From contig NZ_JAKNUT010000001.1 of the NCBI RefSeq assembly GCF_023155855.1, positions 682,001 through 746,000 of the forward strand: a stretch of 64,000 bases of DNA. The letters run 5' to 3'. Below the pieces are notes generated by a model. The model was not told the DNA's origin and did not search any database. It worked only from the letters and a program-made list of their open reading frames with translations. A program made the position numbers and the translations under genes. Source of the stretch: Microbacterium aoyamense. GTDB taxonomy: Bacteria; Actinomycetota; Actinomycetes; Actinomycetales; Microbacteriaceae. This document shows positions 23,911 through 31,666 of this stretch, in pieces; position 1 is the first letter of the stretch, and every line of letters begins with the position of its first letter.

Positions 23911-25133
23911 AGCGGAGGTCGCTGCCACGGCAGCAGCTGCATGATGTTGAGCACTGCGACGATCGCGATGCCGAGCGATGCGGCCGTCCCGAGGAGCGGC
24001 ACGACGACCGGGTTCTGCAGTCCGCCCTGGAGCGTCGGGACGAGCCCCTCGCCCGGCGGCACCGCGGTCGAGGCATCCGCGAGAGGATACGTCGGGACGC
24101 TCGGCGCGAGCGCCGCCGCACTGTTCGCCGACGGGCGCAGTCGGACGGGATTCTGCGGAGCGGCCGCCCCGCCGGTGTCCGTCGCCGGGAGATCGGGGAC
24201 GATCGCCGCTCGCGCGTCGTAGCTGACGTACAGAGTCGACGCGGGCTTCGCGCGGTCGCGCACTCCGCCGGTCGTCACCCAGTATCCGGCCTGTCCCGTG
24301 AGCTTCTGGTACTCGACGAAGGATGCCGGGAACGACCCCCAGAACGACTCGTTCACCGCGTCGCGGGCCACCTGGCCCACACCCGACACCTGCACGCCGA
24401 GGTACTGCGGCACGACGGCGAACCCCTGGCCCAACGCGGTGGACGCACCGCGCACCTCGGCCAGGACGATCTCGCGCTCGGGCAGCGCCTCCCACTTGGT
24501 GAGATCCTCCATCGACGCGCCGAACCCGCTCGCGGTCGCCGTCACGCGGCCGTTGCCCGCGGCATCCATCACGAGAACCGGATCACTCGCGCTCCAATAG
24601 GTCATGCCGCCGTAGAAGACGACCGAGAACGATCCGGTCCAGCGGATCTCGACACTGCCGTCCGCCCCGCGCACGCCCGCTCCCCCGTCGATCACGACCT
24701 GATTGCCGCTCGTCGAGGTGACGGATGCCGAGGTCACGGCGTTGCCGGCGGGGTCGAGGCAGCGTCCGGCCCACGTCGCGATGTCGTACTCGCCCGCCGC
24801 AGAAGGCTTCTCGATGCGCACGTTCCCCTGGCTCGCGCGGTAGAGGCCGTGCGATTCGGTCCACACGACACCGCCCCGCCCGGTGTCGCCTGCGCGTCCC
24901 GCGCTGAGGAAGTTGCATCCCCCCGCGAACGCGCCCGCGCCCGCCTCGGCATTGAGCCCCCACCGGAACTGCGCATTGCGGATGGGAGTGCCGGTCGTCG
25001 GCCCGCCGTCGGGCACGGTGACGATGATCTCGCCCGGATCGGCGTCGTCCTCCGCCGCGAGGGCGACCGCGGGCGCGCACAGCATCGCCGCCGCGAGGAT
25101 GAGGGCGCCGAGAGCGCCGGTCCGCCGCTTCAC
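23907..25133 (-). CDS. HtaA-domain haem-binding membrane-anchored protein
   Basis: A 408-residue exported protein. Residues 1-28 are a signal peptide (KRRTGALGALILAAAMLCAP...ALAA). One HtaA domain follows, about 45-230: RNAQFRWGLNAEAG, VEIRWTGSFSVVFYGGMTYW, DPVLVMDAAGNGRVTATASG. A second folded stretch (LGVQVSGVGQVARDAVNESF) and a Pro/Ala linker lead to a C-terminal helix (LLGTAASLGIAIVAVLNIMQ). HtaA domains take haem from host or environmental haemoproteins. GTG 25133 overlaps the upstream stop (GTGA). Confidence 0.88.
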   Translation of the reverse strand: MKRRTGALGALILAAAMLCAPAVALAAEDDADPGEIIVTVPDGGPTTGTPIRNAQFRWGLNAEAGAGAFAGGCNFLSAGRAGDTGRGGVVWTESHGLYRASQGNVRIEKPSAAGEYDIATWAGRCLDPAGNAVTSASVTSTSGNQVVIDGGAGVRGADGSVEIRWTGSFSVVFYGGMTYWSASDPVLVMDAAGNGRVTATASGFGASMEDLTKWEALPEREIVLAEVRGASTALGQGFAVVPQYLGVQVSGVGQVARDAVNESFWGSFPASFVEYQKLTGQAGYWVTTGGVRDRAKPASTLYVSYDARAAIVPDLPATDTGGAAAPQNPVRLRPSANSAAALAPSVPTYPLADASTAVPPGEGLVPTLQGGLQNPVVVPLLGTAASLGIAIVAVLNIMQLLPWQRPPL

Positions 25134-26263
25134 GAGCGCGTCCCCGCGGTGACCGGCAGCACGACCGTCTCGGCGTCGGGTCCGGCCGCCGTACCCGCAC
25201 CGAGTGTGTGCGCCGGGCGCGCGGCGCGAGCGGCCTTGCGCCGTCTCGCAGTCCGGCGGATCGACAGGACCACGCTCACGATGACGAGCGCGAAGGCGAG
25301 CACGATGCTCGTGGCGAGGACGACGAAAACCCACATCGGCGTCTCGTCGCCGGTCGTCGTCGAGACGAGAGCCGCGGGGACCTCGATGACGACCTCGGCC
25401 TCGGCGACGCCGCCCGACGCAGCACCCGTCAGGATCACGACGTGCGTGCCGTCACGGACGTCCCGCGGCACGGGGAGCACCCCCGCGACCTCGCCCTGCG
25501 CGCCGGCGGCGAGCGGACCCACCGAGACGAGTCCGTTGTCGAGGGTCGCGACGACCTGTTCGCCGGGGGTGAATCCCTGCCCCGTGAACGCGATGGAGGT
25601 GCCGGCGTCGACCACCGGTGTGGCGAGCCCCACACGCAGGGCGCCGATCGCGGGCGCCGCCGCGTCGGGCTGCGCGGCATCCCCCGTCGCCCCGGGAGCG
25701 GCGAACGTGATGGGCGTGAAGGTCTCGTTGTTCGCGTTCTTGACACCGTGCGCGCCGATCGTGATGATGCCGCAGGTCACGCGCCGGCAGTCGACGCTCG
25801 AGTTGCTCCCCTCGCGGTCCCGACTCTCGAACGTCGCGCCCGGCACGACCATCGTGACGGTCCACGATCCGTCGTCCGCCATCACGGCGTGCGCCGCGCC
25901 CTCGGTCTCGCTTCCCGGGAACGAGACGAAGCGCTGGAAGCCCTGGTTGTCCTGCGATTCCGAATCGGGCACGTAGCGGAAGTCCGCGCCGACGACCCCA
26001 CCGTTGCTCGGCTTCCAGGATCCGCCGGCCGCGTCATCCACCCACCCGAACAGCACGTAGACGCCGCCGAACCCCTTCGTGATCGACTGGAATCCGCTGC
26101 CGCTCACCGTCATCTCGGTCGCGTAGTCGGGGTCGGCCGTCGAGGCGCCGTCTCCGTTCGTCACGACGACCCCTGCGGCCGCGTGCGCGGCGGGGGCCGC
26201 GAGCGTCATCGACAGGAGGGCGATGGATGCCGCGGCCGCCGCGACACGGATCCGCGCGCTCAT
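25130..26263 (-). CDS. Surface protein of the haem uptake operon
   Basis: A 377-residue protein with a signal peptide (VAAAAASIALLSMTLAAPAAHA) and a C-terminal helix (MWVFVVLATSIVLAFALVIVSVVLS) before a basic tail, so it is held in the membrane facing out. The outer part has two domains: an N-terminal one (VTVSGSGFQSITKGFGGVYVL-like core, with a CRRVTC pair likely forming a disulfide) and an Ig-like one (GTSIAFTGQGFTPGEQVVA). Proteins of this shape accompany HtaA in actinobacterial haem loci. I see no known haem motif. Its start overlaps the hmuT stop (ATGA). Confidence 0.75.
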   Translation of the reverse strand: MSARIRVAAAAASIALLSMTLAAPAAHAAAGVVVTNGDGASTADPDYATEMTVSGSGFQSITKGFGGVYVLFGWVDDAAGGSWKPSNGGVVGADFRYVPDSESQDNQGFQRFVSFPGSETEGAAHAVMADDGSWTVTMVVPGATFESRDREGSNSSVDCRRVTCGIITIGAHGVKNANNETFTPITFAAPGATGDAAQPDAAAPAIGALRVGLATPVVDAGTSIAFTGQGFTPGEQVVATLDNGLVSVGPLAAGAQGEVAGVLPVPRDVRDGTHVVILTGAASGGVAEAEVVIEVPAALVSTTTGDETPMWVFVVLATSIVLAFALVIVSVVLSIRRTARRRKAARAARPAHTLGAGTAAGPDAETVVLPVTAGTRS

Positions 26264-27348
26264 CGCGAGGCCTCCTCGGGTGCGTAGAGGGCGACGGCGA
26301 GCGCGTCGAGCACGGATGCCGTATGCGGACCGAAGCTCAGGATCGTCGTATCGGACATGTCGATGATGCGGTGGTTCTGCCCCGCCGTCGTCTGCGCGAC
26401 GGCCGGGATGTGTTCGACGAGCCCGTCGACTCCACCGACCGACTCGAGCCCCTTCGTCATCATGAGGATCGCGTCGGGATCGGCCGCGACGAGCGCCTCG
26501 GCGGTCAGCGGCCGCATCCCGACCCAGCCGTTCTCACCGGCGACGTCGACACCGCCCAGCGCTTCGATGAGGCTGTCGGCGCCCGATTCCTCGCCGAAGA
26601 GGTAGTAGACGCCGGACTGCCCGCGGACGTAGAGGAAGATCATCCGCAGCCCGTCGGCGGGAGCGACGTCGGCGATCTGCGCGACCTTCGCGCTGACCTC
26701 GTCCTGCGCGCGCTGCGCGAGTTCGGCACCTCGTTCGGGGACGCCGAGCGCGGTCGCGACCTCGGTGATGAGCCCGCCGATGCCCTCGATCGAGCGGTGC
26801 GAGTCCACGACGACGACGGGGATGCCGATCTCGCGCATCTGCAGGATCGTGTCCCACGGACCGAGGCTCGTATCGGTCAGGATCAGGGTGGGGTCGAGCT
26901 CGAGCATCGCCTCGGCGTTGAGGTCGTGCCCGTTCTGCGTCACGAGGGGGCGGTCCTGGATCTCGGCGAAGCCGCTCGAGATGTCGCGGCCCACGACGTT
27001 GTTGCCGAGCCCGAGCTCGAACGTGATGCGCGAGAGCGAGCCGTAGATGTCGAGCGCGAGGATGCGCGACGTGTCGGTCACCGTGACGGTGGTGCCCTGC
27101 GCATCCGTCACGGTGACGGGCAGCTCCGCCTCGCCGCTCGTGATCGCTTCCACGGCGGTGCTCGCCGCGATGGCCGAGCTCGGGCCGTCCCACGAGCGCG
27201 GGTCGTCGAGGACCGTGACGTCGGCGAGAAGCGGAGTGGTGGATGCCTCGGCTCCGCCGTCTGCGGTGGCGCCGACGCATCCGGACAGCAGCAGGGCCAG
27301 AGCGAGCAGGGCGGCGACGGGCGTGCTTCGACGTGGTGCGGGCGGCAA
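26260..27348 (-). CDS. hmuT: Haem ABC transporter substrate-binding lipoprotein
   Basis: A 362-residue lipoprotein that binds haem outside the membrane and passes it to HmuUV. The signal ends in a lipobox LLLSGC. The body is a periplasmic-binding fold of the FecB/HmuT class: TVTDTSRILALDIYGSLSRI, LVTQNGHDLNAEAMLELDPT and GVYYLFGEESGADSLIEALG. I use TTG 27348 because AAGGAG lies 7 nt upstream; the frame upstream covers the DtxR sites and cannot be coding. First gene of the operon. Confidence 0.88.
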   Translation of the reverse strand: MPPAPRRSTPVAALLALALLLSGCVGATADGGAEASTTPLLADVTVLDDPRSWDGPSSAIAASTAVEAITSGEAELPVTVTDAQGTTVTVTDTSRILALDIYGSLSRITFELGLGNNVVGRDISSGFAEIQDRPLVTQNGHDLNAEAMLELDPTLILTDTSLGPWDTILQMREIGIPVVVVDSHRSIEGIGGLITEVATALGVPERGAELAQRAQDEVSAKVAQIADVAPADGLRMIFLYVRGQSGVYYLFGEESGADSLIEALGGVDVAGENGWVGMRPLTAEALVAADPDAILMMTKGLESVGGVDGLVEHIPAVAQTTAGQNHRIIDMSDTTILSFGPHTASVLDALAVALYAPEEASR

Positions 27349-27373
27349 CGGGTTCTCCTTGAGCGAGGGCAGG

Positions 27374-27392
27374 TTAGGTAAGCCTTGCTTAA
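27374..27392. promoter_or_regulatory. DtxR/IdeR-type iron box 1
   Basis: TTAGGTAAGCCTTGCTTAA matches the 19-bp consensus TWAGGTTAGSCTAACCTWA at about 15 positions. It is 25 bp before the hmuT start, so iron-loaded DtxR would block leftward transcription. Confidence 0.75.
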
Positions 27393-27408
27393 GTCCTCGA
27401 CGGCTGAA

Positions 27409-27427
27409 TAAGGTAAGCCTAACCGAA
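27409..27427. promoter_or_regulatory. DtxR/IdeR-type iron box 2
   Basis: TAAGGTAAGCCTAACCGAA matches the same consensus at about 17 of 19 positions. It is 63 bp before the rightward HtaA gene. TTGCTT (27385-27390) and AATAAG near 27407 could be the rightward promoter, overlapping both boxes. Confidence 0.85.
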
Positions 27428-27490
27428 GTCCTTGGGGTGCTTCCAGCGCGCAGCTTCGGCCGAAACCCACATCCGAAAGGAACAATCGAC

Positions 27491-28846
27491 GTGCCATCAC
27501 GCACCGATACGAACAGAAGTCCGCTCACGCGGCGACTCGCCGCTGTGGGGACGGTGGTGGCTCTCGCCGCCGCCGGACTCGCCTTCGCAGCCCCCGCGCA
27601 AGCGGCCGAGACCCAGGTCGACGACGCCAGCTTCACGTGGGGCCTCAACGGCTACGCGCAGAAGGGCATCTTCGGCCCGTGGACGTTCAAGGACCTCACC
27701 GGCTCCACGACGTACCTGCCCGGCGCGACCCAGACCGAGTACGTGACGCCGGTCTTCCCCGCGACGTCGTTCCCGGCGAACGCGCCCAGCGGCGCCAACC
27801 CGAACGCCGTGAAGTTCACGGACGGAGAAGGCTGGGTCGACCCCGTGACCGGTGCCGCGTACCTGAGCTGGACCGGTTCGTACACGGTCAACGCCTACCC
27901 GGCGATCTACAACGCGCCGAACGAGATCTACTCGAACCCCGAGCTCTCGATCGCCGATGACGGGTCGGGCGAGCTCACGTTCGACTTCACGATCGGTGCG
28001 GGCACCGACATGTCGGGCAACCCGTTCGAGAGGGCGGAGTTCGGTCGCATCACCCTCGCGACGTTCAGCGCCGGGTCGATCAGCGGCCTCGACGCCGACA
28101 GCTTCCGCCTGAGCCCGGACTTCGGCGGCGTCGTGCTCAACCCGACCGTCGTCACGAACCAGACGACGACGTGCACGGCACCGAGCAAGGCCGGCTCGTG
28201 GCCCGCGCAGTTCGTCGAGACGCTCGCCGGCAACTCCGCCGGGGCAGCGGTTGCGGCGCACTTCTACTCGACCGGCTGCGGTGGCAACCAGGATCTCAAG
28301 CCCGCCCTGCCGATCGACATCGGCTTCACGCTCGCCGAGACCCCGACCGAGCCCGAAGAGCCCGGCACCGGTGCGCCCGGTGACATCGAGGTCGAGGTCC
28401 CGACCGTGACCCCGCCGAGCGGCCAGTTCGGCTGGGCGTGGGCGACCGAGTCGGCCGTCGACCTCGGCATCGCGACCGTGAGCGGCGCGAACTTCACGGC
28501 ATCCGGCGCACTCAACGACGTCGTCGTGACCGACACCCGCACGGGCGGATCGGCGCCGTACAGCTGGAGCATCTCGGGCCAGGTCGGCGCGTTCACCGCC
28601 GGCACGAACACCTTCAGCGGAGGCTTCCTCGGCTGGTCGCCGAAGGTCGTCTCGGGCACCGCGACCCAGGGTGCCGACGTGACCTCGACGCAGCTCGGCG
28701 GCACGGGTCTCGGTGTCGCGAGCGTGCTCGCGAGCTCGAACGCGGCCACGAGCGCCACGATCGGCGCCGACCTCGCGCTCGTCATCCCGGGCACGACGGC
28801 GGCGGGCGACTACAAGACGACGCTGACGCTGACGGCGCTCAACTGA
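27491..28846 (+). CDS. Secreted HtaA-domain protein with WxL-like C-terminus
   Basis: A 451-residue secreted protein. The signal peptide ends near AAPAQAAE (about residue 38). Residues ~45-275 are an HtaA haem-binding domain: DASFTWGLNGYAQKGIFG, AYLSWTGSYTVNAYPAIYN, SNPELSIADDGSGELTFDF. A Pro/Glu linker (about 285-312) leads to a ~140-residue beta domain with VVVTDTRTGGSAPYSWSISG and a final AAGDYKTTLTLTAL. This resembles WxL cell-wall-binding domains, although the exact W-x-L pair is degenerate (WSI, WSP). There is no sortase signal and no C-terminal helix. GTG 27491 follows AAAGGAA. DtxR boxes precede it; a DUF916-like gene follows. Confidence 0.82.
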   Translation: MPSRTDTNRSPLTRRLAAVGTVVALAAAGLAFAAPAQAAETQVDDASFTWGLNGYAQKGIFGPWTFKDLTGSTTYLPGATQTEYVTPVFPATSFPANAPSGANPNAVKFTDGEGWVDPVTGAAYLSWTGSYTVNAYPAIYNAPNEIYSNPELSIADDGSGELTFDFTIGAGTDMSGNPFERAEFGRITLATFSAGSISGLDADSFRLSPDFGGVVLNPTVVTNQTTTCTAPSKAGSWPAQFVETLAGNSAGAAVAAHFYSTGCGGNQDLKPALPIDIGFTLAETPTEPEEPGTGAPGDIEVEVPTVTPPSGQFGWAWATESAVDLGIATVSGANFTASGALNDVVVTDTRTGGSAPYSWSISGQVGAFTAGTNTFSGGFLGWSPKVVSGTATQGADVTSTQLGGTGLGVASVLASSNAATSATIGADLALVIPGTTAAGDYKTTLTLTALN

Positions 28847-28921
28847 TCGACCACACCGCATGACGGGGGTCCGGCGCTTCGCGCGCCGGGCCCCTGACGT
28901 GCTCTCCGAAAGCAGACCCGA

Positions 28922-29890
28922 ATGCTCCGCATCCCCCTCATCGCCGCGGTCTTCACCGCCGCGCTCCTCGCGCCCGGCGCGACCACGGCCGCCGAAGCGC
29001 CCGCCGTCGCGTGGACCGTCGAGACCGTCGACAGTGCCAACGGCGCGAACCGCGCCAACTTCTCGTACGCCGTGGACCCGGGGACAAACCTCACCGACAC
29101 GATGCGCGTCACGAACACGGGCACGACCGCCCTCGATCTCGCCGTGTACGCCGCCGACGCGTACACGACCCCGGTCGGCAACATCGATCTGCACACGACC
29201 GACCAGCCGTCGATCGACGCCGGCACGTGGGTCACGGCCGAGACCTCGCAGCTGATCCTGCAGCCCGGCGAGCAGAGCGACATCGACTTCACCATCGCCG
29301 TGCCCGCCGATGCCGCACCGGGAGATCACTCCGCCGGCCTCATCACGTCGTTCCGCAGCGCGACCGACCAGGCGACGATCGACGTCGATCGACGCCTGGG
29401 CACGCGCATCACGGTGCGCGTCTCGGGGGAGCTCGCTCCGCGCGTTTCGGTGACCGAGGTGCAGACCACCTACCGAGGCTCGTGGAACCCCTTCGAACCC
29501 GGCGCCGTCGTGGTGTCGTACCGGCTCACGAACGCCGGCAACACCCTCGTGACGGGGACGGATGCCACGACCGCCGCTGGCCTCGGACTCTTCGGCGCAT
29601 CGGCCGAACCGATCGTGCTGCCCGAGGTCATTCCGGGATCGACCGTCGACGTCGTGCGCGAGATCCCGGTCGCGCCGTGGGGCTGGGTCTCAGGATCCGT
29701 CGTCACAGAGCCCGAGGCGATCGGCATCGGCGCCCAGGGGCTCGCGGCCGTGACGCACGAGTACGGCGTGCTGGCTGTGCCGTGGACGCTGCTGATCGTC
29801 CTCGCCGTGATCGCGCTGATCGTCGTGGGGATGTGGACGCTGCGCCGTCGCCGCCGCGCCGCGTCAGGGTCGGAGGGGCAAGAGGTCTGA
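28922..29890 (+). CDS. DUF916-like (WxL-partner) membrane-anchored protein
   Basis: A 322-residue exported protein: signal peptide (LIAAVFTAALLAPGATTAAE), an N-terminal beta domain of the DUF916/WxL-interacting type (RANFSYAVDPGTNLTDTMRVTN, LILQPGEQSDIDFTIAVP, GDHSAGLITSF), a second Ig-like domain (VVSYRLTNAGNTLVTG), then a membrane helix (VPWTLLIVLAVIALIVVGMW) and a basic tail. It lies 75 bp after the HtaA/WxL-like gene. The likely role is holding or displaying that protein at the wall. Its last 27 bp overlap the convergent SCP gene. Confidence 0.75.
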   Translation: MLRIPLIAAVFTAALLAPGATTAAEAPAVAWTVETVDSANGANRANFSYAVDPGTNLTDTMRVTNTGTTALDLAVYAADAYTTPVGNIDLHTTDQPSIDAGTWVTAETSQLILQPGEQSDIDFTIAVPADAAPGDHSAGLITSFRSATDQATIDVDRRLGTRITVRVSGELAPRVSVTEVQTTYRGSWNPFEPGAVVVSYRLTNAGNTLVTGTDATTAAGLGLFGASAEPIVLPEVIPGSTVDVVREIPVAPWGWVSGSVVTEPEAIGIGAQGLAAVTHEYGVLAVPWTLLIVLAVIALIVVGMWTLRRRRRAASGSEGQEV

Positions 29891-30217
29891 CACGTCGGAG
29901 CGCACACCGGAGGCGACGATGCGGCCGGCGGCCGCGGCATCCGTCCACTGCTCCTCGCCCGTCGCGACCGCGATCCAGGTAGCGGGCGCCATCTCGACGA
30001 CGTTGGGGGGCGTCCCGCGCGTGTGCCTGGGCCCCTCGATCACCTGTACGGCACCGAACGGCGGGACGCGCACCTCGACGCTCCCGCCGGGAGCCTTCTC
30101 GACGAGCAGCTGCAGCAGATAGCGGACGGCCGTCGCGAGCTGCGGCCGCGAGGCGTCGCCGGCGCGCACCGCCGCGAGGGACGCGCGGCCTTCGGCGGTC
30201 AGGATCTTCTTCGGCAC
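29864..30217 (-). CDS. SCP-like (sterol carrier family) protein
   Basis: A 117-residue protein (MPKKILTAEGRASLAAVRAG, then QLATAVRYLLQLLVEKAPGGSVEVRVPPFGAVQVIEG and PPNVVEMAPATWIAVATG). This is the small actinobacterial 'sterol carrier family' group (SCP_3 type) often found beside purine genes. The ligand is unknown. GTG 30217 has TAGCGT 6 nt upstream, so it is probably leaderless. It is divergent from purD. Confidence 0.85.
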   Translation of the reverse strand: MPKKILTAEGRASLAAVRAGDASRPQLATAVRYLLQLLVEKAPGGSVEVRVPPFGAVQVIEGPRHTRGTPPNVVEMAPATWIAVATGEEQWTDAAAAGRIVASGVRSDVSDLLPLRP

Positions 30218-30223
30218 GACCCC

Positions 30224-30229
30224 ACGCTA
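30224..30229 (-). promoter_or_regulatory. -10 box of leaderless SCP transcript
   Basis: TAGCGT on the minus strand, 6 nt before GTG 30217. Confidence 0.5.
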
Positions 30230-30313
30230 CGCCGTGCATCGTTCAGGACGAGCGGACTGCAAAGCCACCGGATCGGCCGAATCCCCCGATCCATCCTGAG
30301 CAATGCGCGCGGA

Positions 30314-30319
30314 TAGGCT
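30314..30319 (+). promoter_or_regulatory. -10 box of leaderless purD transcript
   Basis: TAGGCT, 6 nt before GTG 30326. It is the same hexamer and spacing as for purM. Confidence 0.55.
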
Positions 30320-30325
30320 GGCCGG

Positions 30326-31600
30326 GTGAGAATCCTGGTCCTCGGCTCCGGCGCGCGCGAGCACGCCATCATCCTCGCGCTGCGTTCGGAGGATGCTCCG
30401 CACGAGATCCTCGCCGCGCCCGGCAACGCCGGTATCGCGCGCGATGCGACGATCGTGGACCTCGACGCGAACGATCCGGTCGCCGTCGCGGACTTCGCCG
30501 GCACCGAGTCGATCGATCTCGTGGTCATCGGCCCCGAGGCCCCACTCGTGGCCGGCGTCGCCGACGCGTTGCGCACACGCGGCATCCCGGTCTTCGGTCC
30601 GGGCAAGGCAGCGGCGCAGCTCGAGGGATCGAAGGCGTTCGCGAAGCGGATCATGGATGCCGCGGGGGTCCCGACCGGCGGCGCCGTGCGCGCGCAGACG
30701 CGCGAAGAGGTCGAAGCAGCCCTCGATCGCTTCGGCGCTCCGCACGTCGTCAAGGCCGATGGGCTCGCAGCGGGCAAGGGCGTCATCGTGACGTCCGACC
30801 GCGATGCGGCGCTCGCGCACGCCGACACGTACCTCCCGATCGGACCTGTGCTGGTCGAGGAGTTCCTCGACGGACCCGAGGTCTCGATCTTCTTCCTGAG
30901 CGACGGCGATCACGTCCTGCCCCTCAGCCCCGCCCAGGACTTCAAGCGTCTGCGTGACGGCGATGAGGGCCCGAACACGGGCGGAATGGGCGCGTACTCG
31001 CCGCTCCCCTGGCTCGACGGTCGCTTCGGCAGCGAGCGGGACTTCGTCGACCTCGTCACTTCCGAGATCGCCGAGCCCGTCATCCGGCAGCTGGATGCCG
31101 AGGGCACGCCGTTCATCGGGCTCCTCTACGCGGGTCTCATCCTCACCGAGCAGGGCGTCAAGGTCATCGAGTTCAATGCGCGGTTCGGCGACCCCGAGAC
31201 GCAGGTGGTGCTGCCGCGCCTCGTCGACCCGCTGTCGGAGCTGCTCCTGGCCGCAGCTTCCGGTCACCTCGAGGACCTGCCCCGACCCGCGTTCGCCGAC
31301 GACGTCGCAGTGACCGTCGTGCTCGCGAGCGACGGGTACCCGGAGTCCCCCGTGACGGGTCGCGTGCTGACGGGGACGGATGCCGCATCCGCCGTCGACC
31401 GCGTTCATCTCGCGCACGCGGCGACCGCCGAGAGCGACAGCGGGCTCATCGCCACGGGTGGGCGAGTGCTCAACGTCGTCGCGGTGGCCACGACCTTCCG
31501 CGAGGCGCGCTCGCGCGCGTATCGGGCGCTCGGCGAGATCGGGCTCGAGGGAGCGCGGTTCCGCACCGACATCGCCGCGAAGGTCGACGAAGGGCTCTAG
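30326..31600 (+). CDS. purD: Phosphoribosylamine-glycine ligase (GAR synthetase)
   Basis: A 424-residue ATP-grasp enzyme joining phosphoribosylamine and glycine, the step after PurF. Marks are MRILVLGSGAREHAI, VVIGPEAPLVAGVAD, VKADGLAAGKGVIV, the ATP-grasp segment NTGGMGAYSPLPWL and IEFNARFGDPETQVVLPR. Start GTG 30326 is supported by the -10 box 6 nt upstream. Single gene; the next gene is 66 bp on. Confidence 0.98.
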   Translation: MRILVLGSGAREHAIILALRSEDAPHEILAAPGNAGIARDATIVDLDANDPVAVADFAGTESIDLVVIGPEAPLVAGVADALRTRGIPVFGPGKAAAQLEGSKAFAKRIMDAAGVPTGGAVRAQTREEVEAALDRFGAPHVVKADGLAAGKGVIVTSDRDAALAHADTYLPIGPVLVEEFLDGPEVSIFFLSDGDHVLPLSPAQDFKRLRDGDEGPNTGGMGAYSPLPWLDGRFGSERDFVDLVTSEIAEPVIRQLDAEGTPFIGLLYAGLILTEQGVKVIEFNARFGDPETQVVLPRLVDPLSELLLAAASGHLEDLPRPAFADDVAVTVVLASDGYPESPVTGRVLTGTDAASAVDRVHLAHAATAESDSGLIATGGRVLNVVAVATTFREARSRAYRALGEIGLEGARFRTDIAAKVDEGL

Positions 31601-31666
31601 CCGTCCGAGGTATCTTCCGGTCGCTTCCGGCCTCCTCCATGGTGTCGACTTCGACCTGGAGCAGCC

